Source of the DNA: Bolinopsis microptera
Taxonomy: Eukaryota > Ctenophora > Tentaculata > Lobata > Bolinopsidae
Assembly: GCF_026151205.1 (NCBI RefSeq)
Contig: NC_087077.1
Location: 14,484,983 to 14,544,982, forward strand
Length of the DNA stretch: 60,000 nt
Direction: 5' to 3'
In this document: positions 1 to 19,690 of the stretch, piece after piece
How the letters are laid out: each line of letters starts with the position of its first letter
Numbering within the stretch: position 1 is the stretch's first letter
Translations under genes and position numbers: made by a program
The notes under the pieces: generated by a model
What the model was told of the DNA's origin: nothing
The model's database searches: none
The model's input: the letters and a program-made list of their open reading frames with translations, nothing else

Positions 1-379
1 ATCGTGAGAACTCCTAGGACAAAAACAAGAAACAAAATATATGGAATACAAACGTAAGTTAGATTATTTCACGACAAGCCGCGATCCCTGAATATCAGAG
101 ACACCAGTAGCCTCCTTAATTTTGTGCATCGTTCGCCTCCTCGTATCCCATTATCTTCCTTTCCTGCTCCTCTCCAGAGATCAGTTTCTTTTCCTTGTCC
201 TACTCCAGCGACTTCCTCAGTGTGTATACTTGAGACCTCTCGCCATCTGTGAGAATATAACTTGGAGTTATATTTCTCAGAGTATTTGGAAGACACCTTT
301 CAATTCTAAGTCTACAATATGTGGTCAATAATGAAGAATAATTTTGTTCGAATGTCCCCGACAAAAAAAAACTAACCCT
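1..379. other. Intergenic, nothing recognised
   Basis: No coding exon, RNA gene or repeat was recognised here. The short open frames on both strands lack any family signature. Confidence 0.4.
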
Positions 380-393
380 CTTTCTTTCTCTCT

Positions 394-487
<94 letters not shown>
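380..487. repeat. (TC)n microsatellite
   Basis: An almost pure TC dinucleotide run of about 90 bases with a few interruptions at its edges. The open frames crossing it encode only Ser-Leu or Arg-Glu runs and are not genes. Confidence 0.95.
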
Positions 488-1186
488 GAGCCAAGCAATC
501 AGGCTCAAAATTCGGCATTAACGTTACGTTTAATGCTAACATTCCAGAAATGAGGTCGTGTGGTACATACATAATGACGGCACGGCTTAGGAATAATGCC
601 CGCCATTACATTGCAACGACTGTGCTGGACTGTCGAACCTAGCCAAGCTGAACAGAGTAATGTCTCAACCCGGACACTGTTCCCACTAAAGTGCTCACAG
701 AGCAAAGGTAGCCTCCAACAAGCAAGGATGCGCGATCACTCTACTTCCTCTAGCGCACTTCACCTCTATTTCCGGAGTCAGAACGAGTTGTTGTGTGTAA
801 ACCCAGCCGACTTTCGGTCTCTCCGCCTGAACAAACATTCCTAATACTCGGCTCTCATTGGTGGAAAAGTGGCACGTGGGCCAGATACGGTGATTTGATT
901 GAAGGAGCGGGAGTGGGCCGTATGTGGAGAAGATATAGCATACTAATAGGGGTGGCAGAGTATTGTTTACTGAGTCGCCGGTTTACTTAAGAACTTAAAA
1001 CCGGGAAATGGGAACCGCTCTGAGGGTCGACATTTTGGAGGGAACATCCGCCCGGTCCTTCAGCGCTGCACAACCTGCCACACGGCTGCATGCTAACTCT
1101 AAACACACATACCTGCTGTTCTACACGCACAACACTTCTGACACTAATTGGTAAGCGTGGCAGCGTAACAATCTATCTGAGTTTAA
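488..1186. other. Intergenic, nothing recognised
   Basis: Mixed-composition sequence between the TC tract and the minisatellite. No exon with a recognisable protein signature was seen. A promoter could lie here but no motif supports one. Confidence 0.35.
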
Positions 1187-1815
1187 CTGTGGAGGTGGGT
1201 GTACAACAGTACACTCCCTATCTTCACTCTGTAGAGGTCAGTGTACCACAGTACACTCCCTATCTTCACTCTGTAGAGGTCAGTGTACCACAGTACACTC
1301 CCTATCTTCACTCTGTAGAGGTCAGTGTACCACAGTACACTCCCTATCTTCACTCTGTAGAGGTCAGTGTACCACAGTACACTCCCTATCTTCACTCTGT
1401 AGAGGTCAGTGTACCACAGTACACTCCCTATCTTCACTCTGTAGAGGTCAGTGTACCACAGCACACTCCCTATCTTCACTCTGTAGAGGTCAGTGTACCA
1501 CAGTACACTCCTTATCTTCACTCTGTAGAGGTCAGTGTACCACAGTACACTCCCTATCTTCACTCTGTAGAGGTCAGTGTACTACAGTACACTCCCTATC
1601 TTCACTCTGTAGAGGTCAGTGTACCACAGTACACTCCCTATCTTCACTCTGTAGAGGTCAGTGTACTACAGTACACTCCCTATCTTCACTCTGTAGAGGT
1701 CAGTGTACCACAGTACACTCCCTATCTTCACTCTGTAGAGGTCAGTGTACCACAGTACACTCCCTATCTTCACTCTGTAGAGGTCAGTGTACAACAGTAC
1801 ACTCCCTATCTTCAC
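1187..1815. repeat. 42-bp minisatellite, left block (~15 units)
   Basis: Head-to-tail copies of a 42-bp unit containing TCTTCACTCTGTAGAGGTCA followed by GTGTACCACAGTACACTCCC. Each unit carries a perfect 7-bp inverted repeat, AGTGTAC...GTACACT, around a 4-base loop. Because 42 is a multiple of three and the common unit has no stop in at least one frame on each strand, long artificial ORFs arise on both strands. The block stops abruptly at the 8-bp sequence ATCTTCAC beside the TIR element. It resumes with the same 8 bp at 4986, so the left and right blocks were once one array. Confidence 0.97.
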
Positions 1816-2300
1816 TAGGCTGTATCAAAAAACACAAACATGGTCCAATAATTGATTCACCTTCCAAAAAGTTGCATTAGGTCATTGTGAGTTTGGAAAA
1901 AAAATTTTAGAGTTCAACTCCAACCTTATACGGTGGTATTTTTCGTTTCCATGGTAACCATTCTGTAGCGGTCGCGTTTACTGAATTAAATTCATATCTG
2001 GAGAACCATACCACTTAGAGAACTGTATAATAGCTTAAAAGAACCGGAATGGCCAAGTTTATATTCAACTTATCAATCAACTATATGCCTAAAACCTTTA
2101 TTTTTTGAGTTAAAGGCAAAAAGTTGGTTTTGACTGCGTTGCTATATGTCGATCGCGTTGAATTTTTGCATTTTATCCCATTATTTTTTACAAAAAAGTA
2201 AGCAATAAACAATGTTGTAACAAAAAGGCAATATCATGTAATGAATAGATATGTAGGGAGGGGTGGTACTGGATTCAGGGCCTCAATCCAGTACCACCCC
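1816..2300 (+). repeat. Left terminal inverted repeat
   Basis: AT-rich arm matching the reverse complement of about 4503-4985 almost base for base. At its inner edge (about 2254-2310) it contains a second small foldback in which GGAGGGGTGGTACTGGATT is followed a few bases later by its complement. The tip of the arm can therefore form its own hairpin. Confidence 0.92.
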
Positions 2301-4502
2301 TCCCTCCAGCCTCCCTAACACCCCACAATCCACAAATACTGGATTGTGGGGTGTTAGGGAGGCTAGAGAGCCAGGGAGGGGTAGTACTTGATTGTGGGGT
2401 GTTAGGGAGGCTAGAGAGCCAGGGAGGGGTAGTACTGGATTGTGGGTGTTAGGGAGGCTAGAGAGCCAGGGAGGGGTAGTACTGGATTGTGGGGTTTTAG
2501 GGAGGCTAGAGAGCCAGGGAGGGGTGGCATTGGATCGTGGGGTGTTAGGGAGGCTGCAACGAGGGGTAGTACTGGATTGTGGGGTGTTAAGGAGGCTGGA
2601 GGGAGGGGTAGTATTGGATTGTGGGGTGTTAAGGAGGTTAGAGGGAGGGGTGGTACTGGATTTTGATTTTTGGGGTGTTTAAGAGGCTAGAGGGAGGGGT
2701 GGTACTCGACTATGGGGTGTTATGGAGGCTGGAGGGCCAGGGAGGGGTGGTACTGGATTGTGGGGTGTTAGGGAGACTGGAGGGAGGGGTAGTACTGGAT
2801 TATGGGGTGTTAAGGAGACTAGAGGGGGAGGTGGTACAGGATTTTAATTTTTGGGGTGTTAAAGAGGCTAGAGGGATGGGTGGTACTGGATTGTGGGGTG
2901 TTATGGAGGCTGAAGGGCCAGGGAGGGGTGGTACTGGATTGTGGGGTGTTAGAGTGTTAGGGAGACTGGAGGGAGGGGTAGTACTGGATTTTAGGGTGTT
3001 AAAGAGGCTAGAGGGAGGGGTGGTACTCGATTGTGGGGTGTTATGGAGGCTGGAGGGCCAGGGAGGGGTGTTAGGGAGACTGGAGGGAGGGGTGGTACTG
3101 GATTGTGGGGTGTTAGGGAGACTAGAGGGAGAGGTGGTACAGGATTTTGATTTTTGGGGTGTTAAAGAGGCTAGAGGGAGAGGTGGTACTCGATTTTGGG
3201 GTGTTAAAGAGGCTAGAGGGAGGGGTGGTACTCGATTGTGGGGTGTTATGGAGGCTGGAGGGCCAGGGAGGGGTGTTAGGGAGACTGGAGGGAGGGGAAG
3301 TACAGGATTGTGGAGTGTTAAGAAGGCTGGAGGGAGGGGTAGTACTCGATTTTGGGGTGTTAGGGAGGCTGGAGGGAGGGGTAGTACAGGATTGTGGGGT
3401 GTTAAGAAGGCTGGAGGGAGGGGTAGTACTGGATTGTGGGGTTTTAGGGAGGCTAGAAGGAGAGGTGGTACAGGATTTTGATTTTTGGGGTGTTAAAGAG
3501 GCTAGAGAGCTAGAGGGAGGGGTGGTACTCGATTTTGGGATGTTAGGGAGGCTGGAGGGCCAGGGAGAGGTGGTAATGGATTGTGGGGTGTTAGGGAGGC
3601 TGGAGGGAGGGGTGGTACAGGATTGTGGGGTGTTAAGGAGACTGGAGGGAGGGGTAGTACTCGATTTTGGGGTGTTAGGGAGGCTGGAGGGAGGGGTAGT
3701 ACAGGATTGTGGGGTGTTAAGAAGGCTGGAGGGAGGGGTAGTACTGGATTGTGGGGTTTTAGGGAGACTAGAAGGAGAGGTGGTACAGGATTTTGATTTT
3801 TGGGGTGTTAAAGAGGCTAGAGAGCTAGAGGGAGGGGTGGTACTCGATTTTGGGATGTTAGGGAGGCTGGAGGGCCAGGGAGAGGTGGTAATGGATTGTG
3901 GGGTGTTAGGGAGGCTGGAGGGAGGGGTGGTACAGGATTGTGGGGTGTTAAGGAGACTAGAGGGAGAGGTGGTACAGGATTTTGGGGTGTTAGGGAGACT
4001 GAAGGGAGGGGTAGTACTGGATTATGGGGTGTTAAGGAGACTAGAGGGGGAGGTGGTACAGGATTTCGATTTTTGGGGTGTTAAAGAGGCTAGAGGGAGG
4101 GGTGGTACTCGATTGTGGGGTGTTATGGAGGCTGGAGGGCCAGGGAGAGGTGGTAATGGATTGTGGGGTGTTAGGGAGGCTGGAGGGAGGGGTGGTACAG
4201 GATTGTGGGGTGTTAAGGAGGCTGGAGGGAGGGGTGGTACAGGATTTTGGGGTGTTAGGGAGACTAGAGGGAGAGGTGGTACAGGATTTCGATTTTTGGG
4301 GTGTTAAAGAGGCTAGAGGGAGGGGTGGTACTCGATTGTGGGGTGTTATGGAGGCTGGAGGGCCAGGGAGAGGTGGTAATGGATTGTGGGGTGTTAGGGA
4401 GGCTGGAGGGAGGGGTGGTACAGGATTTTGGGGTGTTAGGGAGGCTGGAGGGAGGGGTGGTACAGCTGTACAGGATTTTGGGGTGTTAGGGAGGCTGGAG
4501 GG
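2301..4502. repeat. G-rich ~42-bp minisatellite, core of the TIR element
   Basis: Tandem copies of a roughly 42-bp unit built from GGTACTGGATTGTGGGGTGT plus TAGGGAGGCTGGAGGGAGGG. Variants carry an added GGCCAGGG or a GATTTTGATTTTT segment. The plus strand is strongly G-rich, with several runs of three or four G per unit. A higher-order repeat of about 315 bp is visible: the segments starting near 3473 and 3788 match over their full length. Open frames of up to 386 codons cross it in more than one frame, as expected of a stop-poor tandem repeat, and are not treated as genes. Confidence 0.92.
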
Positions 4503-4985
4503 AGAGATGGTACTGTATTGAGGCCCTGAATCCAGTACCACCCCTCCCTACATATCTATTCATTAAATGATATTGCCTTTTTGTTACAACTTTGTTTATT
4601 GCTTACTTTTTTGTAAAAAATAATGGGATAAAATGCAAAAATTCAACGCGATCGCCATAGCAACGCAGTCAAAACCAACTTTTTGCCTTTAACTCAAAAA
4701 ATAAAGGTTTTAGGCATATAGTTGACTGATAAGTTGAATATAAACTTGGCCATTCCGGTTCTTTTAAGCTATTACACAGTTCTCTAAGTGGTATGGTTCT
4801 CCAGATATGAATTTAATTCAGTAAACGCGACCGCGACAGAATGGTTACCATGGAAACGAAAAATACCACCGTATAAGGTTGGAGTTGAACTCTAAATTTT
4901 TTTTCCAAACTCACAATGACCTAATGCAACTTTTTGGAAGGTGAATCAATTATTGGACCATGTTTGTGTTTTTTGATACAGCCTA
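4503..4985 (-). repeat. Right terminal inverted repeat
   Basis: Inverted partner of the arm at 1816-2300, ending GATACAGCCTA immediately before the second ATCTTCAC target copy. High identity between the arms implies recent insertion or gene conversion between them. Confidence 0.92.
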
Positions 4986-7900
4986 ATCTTCACTCTGTAG
5001 AGGTCAGTGTACCACAGTACACTCCCTATCTTCACTCTGTAGAGGTCAGTGTACCACAGTACACTCCCTATCTTCACTCTGTAGAGGTCAGTGTACCACA
5101 GTACACTCCCTATCTTCACTCTGTAGAGGTCAGTGTACCACAGTACACTCCCTATCTTCACTCTGTAGAGGTCAGTGTACCACAGTACACTCCCTATCTT
5201 CACTCTGTAGAGGTCAGTGTACCACAGTACACTCCCTATCTTCACTCTGTAGAGGTCAGTGTACCACAGTACACTCCCTATCGTCACTCTGTAGAGGTCA
5301 GTGTACTACAGTACACTCCCTATCTTCACTCTGTAGAGGTCAGTGTACAACAGTACACTCCCTATCTTCACTCTGTAGAGGTCAGTGTACAACAGTACAG
5401 TGTACACTCCCTATCTTCACTCTGTAGAGGTCAGTGTACCACAGTACACTCCCTATCTTCACTCTGTAGAGGTCAGTGTACCACAGTACACTCCCTATCT
5501 TCACTCTGTAGAGGTCAGTGTACTACAGTACACTCCCTATCTTCACTCTGTAGAGGTCAGTGTACTACAGTACACTCCCTATCTTCACTCTGTAGAGGTC
5601 AGTGTACTACAGTACACTCCCTATCTTCACTCTGTAGAGGTCAGTGTACAACAGTACACTCCCTCTCTTCTCTTCACTCTGTAGAGGTCAGTGTACAACA
5701 GTACACTCCCTCTCTTCACTCTGTAGAGGTCAGTGTACCACAGTACACTCCCTATCTTCACTCTGTAGAGGTCAGTGTACCACAGTACACTCCCTATCTT
5801 CACTCTGTAGAGGTCAGTGTACTACAGTACACTCCCTATCTTCACTCTGTAGAGGTCAGTGTACAACAGTACACTCCCTATCTTCACTCTGTAGAGGTCA
5901 GTGTACTACAGTACACTCCCTATCTTCACTCTGTAGAGGTCAGTGTACAACAGTACACTCCCTATCTTCACTCTGTAGAGGTCAGTGAACCACAGTACAC
6001 TCCCTATCTTCACTCTGTAGAGGTCAGTGTACAACAGTACACTCCCTATCTTCACTCTGTAGAGGTCAGTGTACCACAGTACACTCCCTATCTTCACTCT
6101 GTAGAGGTCAGTGTACAACAGTACACTCCCTATCTTCACTCTGTAGAGGTCAGTGTACCACAGTACACTCCCTATCTTCACTCTGTAGAGGTCAGTGTAC
6201 CACAGTACACTCCCTATCTTCACTCTGTAGAGGTCAGTGTACTACAGTACACTCCCTATCTTCACTCTGTAGAGGTCAGTGTACTACAGTACACTCCCTA
6301 TCTTCACTCTGTAGAGGTCAGTGAACCACAGTACACTCCCTATCTTCACTCTGTAGAGGTCAGTGTACAACAGTACACTCCCTATCTTCACTCTGTAGAG
6401 GTCAATGAACCACAGTACACTCCCTATCTTCACTCTGTAGAGGTCAGTGTACAACAGTACACTCCCTATCTTCACTCTGTAGAGGTCAGTGTACCACAGT
6501 ACACTCCCTATCTTCACTCTGTAGAGGTCAGTGTACCACAGTACACTCCCTATCTTCACTCTGTAGAGGTCAGTGTACCACAGTACACTCCCTATCTTCA
6601 CTCTGTAGAGGTCAGTGTACAACAGTACACTCCCTATCTTCACTCTGTAGAGGTCAGTGTACTACAGTACACTCCCTATCTTCACTCTGTAGAGGTCAGT
6701 GTACCACAGTACACTCCCTATCTTCACTCTGTAGAGGTCAGTGTACCACAGTACACTCCCTATCTTCACTCTGTAGAGGTCAGTGTACCACAGTACACTC
6801 CCTATCTTCACTCTGTAGAGGTCAGTGTACCACAGTACACTCCCTATCTTCACTCTGTAGAGGTCAGTGTACTACAGTACACTCCCTATCTTCACTCTGT
6901 AGAGGTCAGTGAACCACAGTACACTCCCTATCTTCACTCTGTAGAGGTCAGTGTACAACAGTACACTCCCTATCTTCACTCTGTAGAGGTCAGTGAACCA
7001 CAGTACACTCCCTATCTTCACTCTGTAGAGGTCAGTGTACAACAGTACACTCCCTATCTTCACTCTGTAGAGGTCAGTGTACCACAGTACACTCCCTATC
7101 TTCACTCTGTAGAGGTCAGTGTACCACAGTACACTCCCTATCTTCACTCTGTAGAGGTCAGTGTACTACAGTACACTCCCTATCTTCACTCTGTAGAGGT
7201 CAGTGTACAACAGTACACTCCCTATCTTCACTCTGTAGAGGTCAGTGTACTACAGTACACTCCCTATCTTCACTCTGTAGAGGTCAGTGTACAACAGTAC
7301 ACTCCCTATCTTCACTCTGTAGAGGTCAGTGAACCACAGTACACTCCCTATCTTCACTCTGTAGAGGTCAGTGTACAACAGTACACTCCCTATCTTCACT
7401 CTGTAGAGGTCAGTGTACCACAGTACACTCCCTATCTTCACTCTGTAGAGGTCAGTGTACCACAGTACACTCCCTATCTTCACTCTGTAGAGGTCAGTGT
7501 ACTACAGTACACTCCCTATCTTCACTCTGTAGAGGTCAGTGTACTACAGTACACTCCCTATCTTCACTCTGTAGAGGTCAGTGAACCACAGTACACTCCC
7601 TATCTTCACTCTGTAGAGGTCAGTGTACAACAGTACACTCCCTATCTTCACTCTGTAGAGGTCAATGAACCACAGTACACTCCCTATCTTCACTCTGTAG
7701 AGGTCAGTGTACAACAGTACACTCCCTATCTTCACTCTGTAGAGGTCAGTGTACCACAGTACACTCCCTATCTTCACTCTGTAGAGGTCAGTGTACCACA
7801 GTACACTCCCTATCTTCACTCTGTAGAGGTCAGTGTACCACAGTACACTCCCTATCTTCACTCTGTAGAGGTCAGTGTACAACAGTACACTCCCTATCTT

Positions 7901-8680
7901 CACTCTGTAGAGGTCAGTGTACTACAGTACACTCCCTATCTTCACTCTGTAGAGGTCAGTGTACCACAGTACACTCCCTATCTTCACTCTGTAGAGGTCA
8001 GTGTACCACAGTACACTCCCTATCTTCACTCTGTAGAGGTCAGTGTACCACAGTACACTCCCTATCTTCACTCTGTAGAGGTCAGTGTACCACAGTACAC
8101 TCCCTATCTTCACTCTGTAGAGGTCAGTGTACTACAGTACACTCCCTATCTTCACTCTGTAGAGGTCAGTGAACCACAGTACACTCCCTATCTTCACTCT
8201 GTAGAGGTCAGTGTACAACAGTACACTCCCTATCTTCACTCTGTAGAGGTCAGTGAACCACAGTACACTCCCTATCTTCACTCTGTAGAGGTCAGTGTAC
8301 AACAGTACACTCCCTATCTTCACTCTGTAGAGGTCAGTGTACCACAGTACACTCCCTATCTTCACTCTGTAGAGGTCAGTGTACCACAGTACACTCCCTA
8401 TCTTCACTCTGTAGAGGTCAGTGTACTACAGTACACTCCCTATCTTCACTCTGTAGAGGTCAGTGTACAACAGTACACTCCCTATCTTCACTCTGTAGAG
8501 GTCAGTGTACTACAGTACACTCCCTATCTTCACTCTGTAGAGGTCAGTGTACTACAGTACACTCCCTATCTTCACTCTGTAGAGGTCAGTGTACAACAGT
8601 ACACTCCCTATCTTCACTCTGTAGAGGTCAGTGAACCACAGTACACTCCCTATCTTCACTCTGTAGAGTGTAGAGGTCAG
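4986..8680. repeat. 42-bp minisatellite, right block (~88 units)
   Basis: Continuation of the array interrupted at 1815. Units vary mainly at one base, the first position of the four-base hairpin loop (CACA, TACA or AACA), and less often by GTGAACC instead of GTGTACC. Small length changes occur near 5395 and 5665. The order of variants repeats with a 30-unit (1,260-bp) period: 6284-6643, 6662-6853 and 6872-7147 recur at 7544-7903, 7922-8113 and 8132-8407. The array decays after 8660. A 1,284-codon open frame crosses it but consists almost only of a 14-residue repeat and is not called as a gene. Confidence 0.97.
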
Positions 8681-9106
8681 TGTACCACAGTACGCTCTCT
8701 ATGGTCTATACTTTTGTTATTGTCAGTGAACCACAGTACACTCCCTATGGCCTATACATCTGTTATTGTCAGTGTTGGCGTGCATTGACTCCCCAGAACA
8801 AATAGCGTCTTATATTCACAGTACACAGTGTAGTATTGTGTATCATTGTGTTAGTAAGTAACTACCCCGGCCACCTCTCTCTGGTTGGTAAGTGAGGTGC
8901 ATAGTGGTGGAACCCCACTATTAGTGTCGGCACCCCGCTCGGCCATTCACGCTGGTAACAATTACTGAATCAGGCCTCAGGGTATTTAGAGTGGGGGAGA
9001 TCATAATCAAAATGTGAGCTTTCCTCAGAATCAACATTACGAGCTTGGTAACGAACTCAGAATATGTGGCTCACACAATGGGACAACATGATTACCCCAC
9101 ATATAA
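8681..9106. other. Degenerate array tail and unannotated sequence
   Basis: The first ~90 bases hold divergent remnants of the 42-bp unit, spaced further apart and joined by a CTATGG...TATAC...TTGTTATTGTCAGTG segment present twice. Beyond that no gene or repeat was recognised. Confidence 0.5.
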
Positions 9107-9671
9107 TAACAACCATTGAAACCCCGCACATATCAACCATTCAATCCCACACATATCAACTATTCAACCCCACACATATCAACTATTCAAGCCCACACCA
9201 GATCAACTATTCAACCCCACACGTATCAACTATTCAACCCCACATATATCAACTATTCAACCCCACACATATCAACCATTCAACCCCACACATATCAACC
9301 ATTCAACCCCACACCATATCAACCATTCAACCCCACACCATATCAACCATTCAACCCCACACCAGATCAACTATTCAAGCCCACACATATCAACTATTCA
9401 AGCCCACACCAGATCAACTATTCAACCCCACACGTATCAACTATTCAACCCCACATATATCAACTATTCAACCCCACACCATATCAACCATTCAACCCCA
9501 CACCATATCAACCATTCAACCCCACACCATATCAACCATTCAACCCCACACCATATCAACCATTCAACCCCACACATATCAACTATTCAACCCCACACCA
9601 GATCAACTATTCAACCCCACACCATATCAACCATTCAACCCCACACCATATCAACCATTCAACCCCACACA
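9107..9671. repeat. 22-24-bp minisatellite
   Basis: About 24 tandem copies of a unit such as AACCATTCAACCCCACACCA followed by TATC, alternating with shorter versions (ACACATATC, ACGTATC, ACCAGATC) that lack one or two bases. Because unit length varies, no frame is maintained over the whole array. The 253- and 189-codon open frames across it are repeat artefacts. Confidence 0.95.
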
Positions 9672-10572
9672 AGCTCATAATATGACACCTCTCACAAAGA
9701 CAGTAGCTCTCAGAGATTGCTCACTCTGCACCACCACCAGCCTGAACACGAGACACTTTCCCCGTAAATCTACATCATTTCATCTCCTCACATGTATTAG
9801 CCTAGCAGGACATTTTATGCAATAATGCTGTCACCCTTCGTGATTTATATGAATACTTAACAGAGCTAGATATATCTGGCATACTACTATGATAATGACA
9901 AGTATTAATATATTATTCAGAACAAAACACTGCTACTCCACCGTTAATATATGTTGCATTATTCAGTTATTATGTGCGGCTGTGCAGACAGGTCACGTAT
10001 ATTTGCCCTGAAACGAACTAATAATAATTATGCAATTATAAAATATGCAGAAGCAGAAGTTGCAGAGAGAGAGAAGGAGAGAGAGAGAGAGGTCAGTGGA
10101 GCGTATCCAGGAATACGAATAACGAGCTAGAAATAGAGAGCAGCTCGCATATTTATACATAATGTATCATAATTCATATTCTATAATTGAAATTATGTCA
10201 CGTAATACGAGTAATAATAGTTATATATGCACAGAAAATATGTAAGCATATAATGCGGCCAAGACAGGAGAACCAGATGGTTTCAATACAGTGCCAGACA
10301 GGATTGTCTTAACATCATGTGCGCAGAGCAACTGTTATACAGATAGTTGCAAAACTCAGCAGCTGCAAAACCTCTTGTACGAGACTGCTGCCAAGAATAA
10401 TAAATTATAAATTGTTGGATTTCTATCGTTTGAAAGTAGCGAATCTCTAGTGCACAATGGTGGCACTGTGAGAGGCTTTGTCCAATATGATATAAAGGCA
10501 ACAGCAGCTGGTTTCCTTCTGCAGAACTCACTGAATATCACGAAAAGTGCTATGAGCCGATATGTTATATAT
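9672..10572. other. Intergenic, nothing recognised apart from a short GA tract
   Basis: AT-rich sequence with a short imperfect GA tract near 10065-10090. No exon with a protein signature was found on either strand. Confidence 0.4.
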
Positions 10573-10632
10573 TTTAGAGGGACAAAGTCCTTTAAATGTT
10601 GGTCCAACATTAAGGACTTTGTCCCTCTTAAA
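10573..10632. repeat. ~60-bp near-perfect hairpin
   Basis: Two arms of about 29 bases, each containing AGAGGGACAAAGTCC and its complement, meet at the centre GTTGGTCCAAC with almost no loop. It may be a miniature inverted-repeat element or foldback remnant. No target duplication was identified. Confidence 0.75.
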
Positions 10633-11095
10633 GATAACATTATGTTACAAAGATTATGCCCAACAAGGAACCTGGCTATTGTCTAACCAAGGTTCTAGAA
10701 CCTAAAATAACTGTTCCCCCGGTAATGGAGGAGGGCTCTTTCAAGCTTTCAAGCATACGTACAAAAAGTAGCCTAGTGGCTAGTACAATTGCTCAATGTG
10801 TGGAAATATGATGTGGAAATAAGAATACACGTGGTGGAATGTGATACTGTGAAATTAATAAATTAGATAACATCAGACAGGGAAAAAAACAAAAATAAAT
10901 ATAAAAATCTCTTTAAAAGAAAACAAAATCATTCGTTGAAACCCTATAAAGATGTCATAATAAATTAAAATATGTTACCCCAAATAAGTCAAGACTGAAA
11001 AAAAAAGTCAAGATTGAAACAAAAAGTACATAGTTAAAAGTATACGAACATGATAACCTATCATTACACGAACATGATACGTATCATGATACGTA
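10633..11095. other. Region downstream of the TEX10 stop codon
   Basis: AT-rich DNA that would contain the 3' UTR of the minus-strand TEX10 gene. No clear AATAAA was placed on that strand. Confidence 0.35.

Positions 11096-11098
<3 letters not shown>
11075..11098. repeat. Tandem perfect palindrome at the TEX10 stop codon
   Basis: TGATACGTATCA, a perfect 12-bp palindrome, occurs twice head to tail at 11075-11086 and 11087-11098. The TEX10 stop codon, read on the minus strand, is the last three bases of the second copy. Confidence 0.8.

Positions 11099-19690
<8,592 letters not shown>

Larger units (their letters stand above)
1816..4985. mobile_element. TIR DNA element, ~485-bp TIRs, 8-bp TSD, minisatellite core
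   Basis: A 3,170-bp insertion inside the 42-bp minisatellite. Both ends begin TAGGCTGTATC on their own strands, and the inverted repeats run to about 2300 on the left and 4503 on the right. By eye they differ at only about eight positions. The same octamer, ATCTTCAC, lies at 1808-1815 and 4986-4993, which is the target-site duplication expected from cut-and-paste insertion. Removing the element plus one octamer restores an uninterrupted repeat unit. An 8-bp duplication is known for hAT and P-like superfamilies, but the long TIRs and the TAGGC end are not a clean match to either. There is no transposase: the interior is a G-rich tandem repeat, so this copy is non-autonomous. Superfamily unassigned. 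Confidence 0.9.

Noticed and set aside
2392-4541. Several 60-386-codon frames in the G-rich core of the TIR element
   Set aside because: They lie in multiple overlapping frames of a stop-poor tandem repeat, and none resembles a transposase.
1187-8680. CRISPR-like appearance of short direct repeats with palindromes
   Set aside because: Units are contiguous with no unique spacers, there are no cas genes, and the host is an animal genome.
4934-8788. A 1,284-codon open frame across the 42-bp satellite, encoding repeats of LHSVEVSV(P/Q/L)QYTPY
   Set aside because: The unit is a multiple of three without stops, frames are also open on the minus strand, there is no unique N- or C-terminal domain, and frame-changing indels occur near 5395 and 5665. 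A repeat artefact is the simpler reading, though transcript evidence could overturn this.
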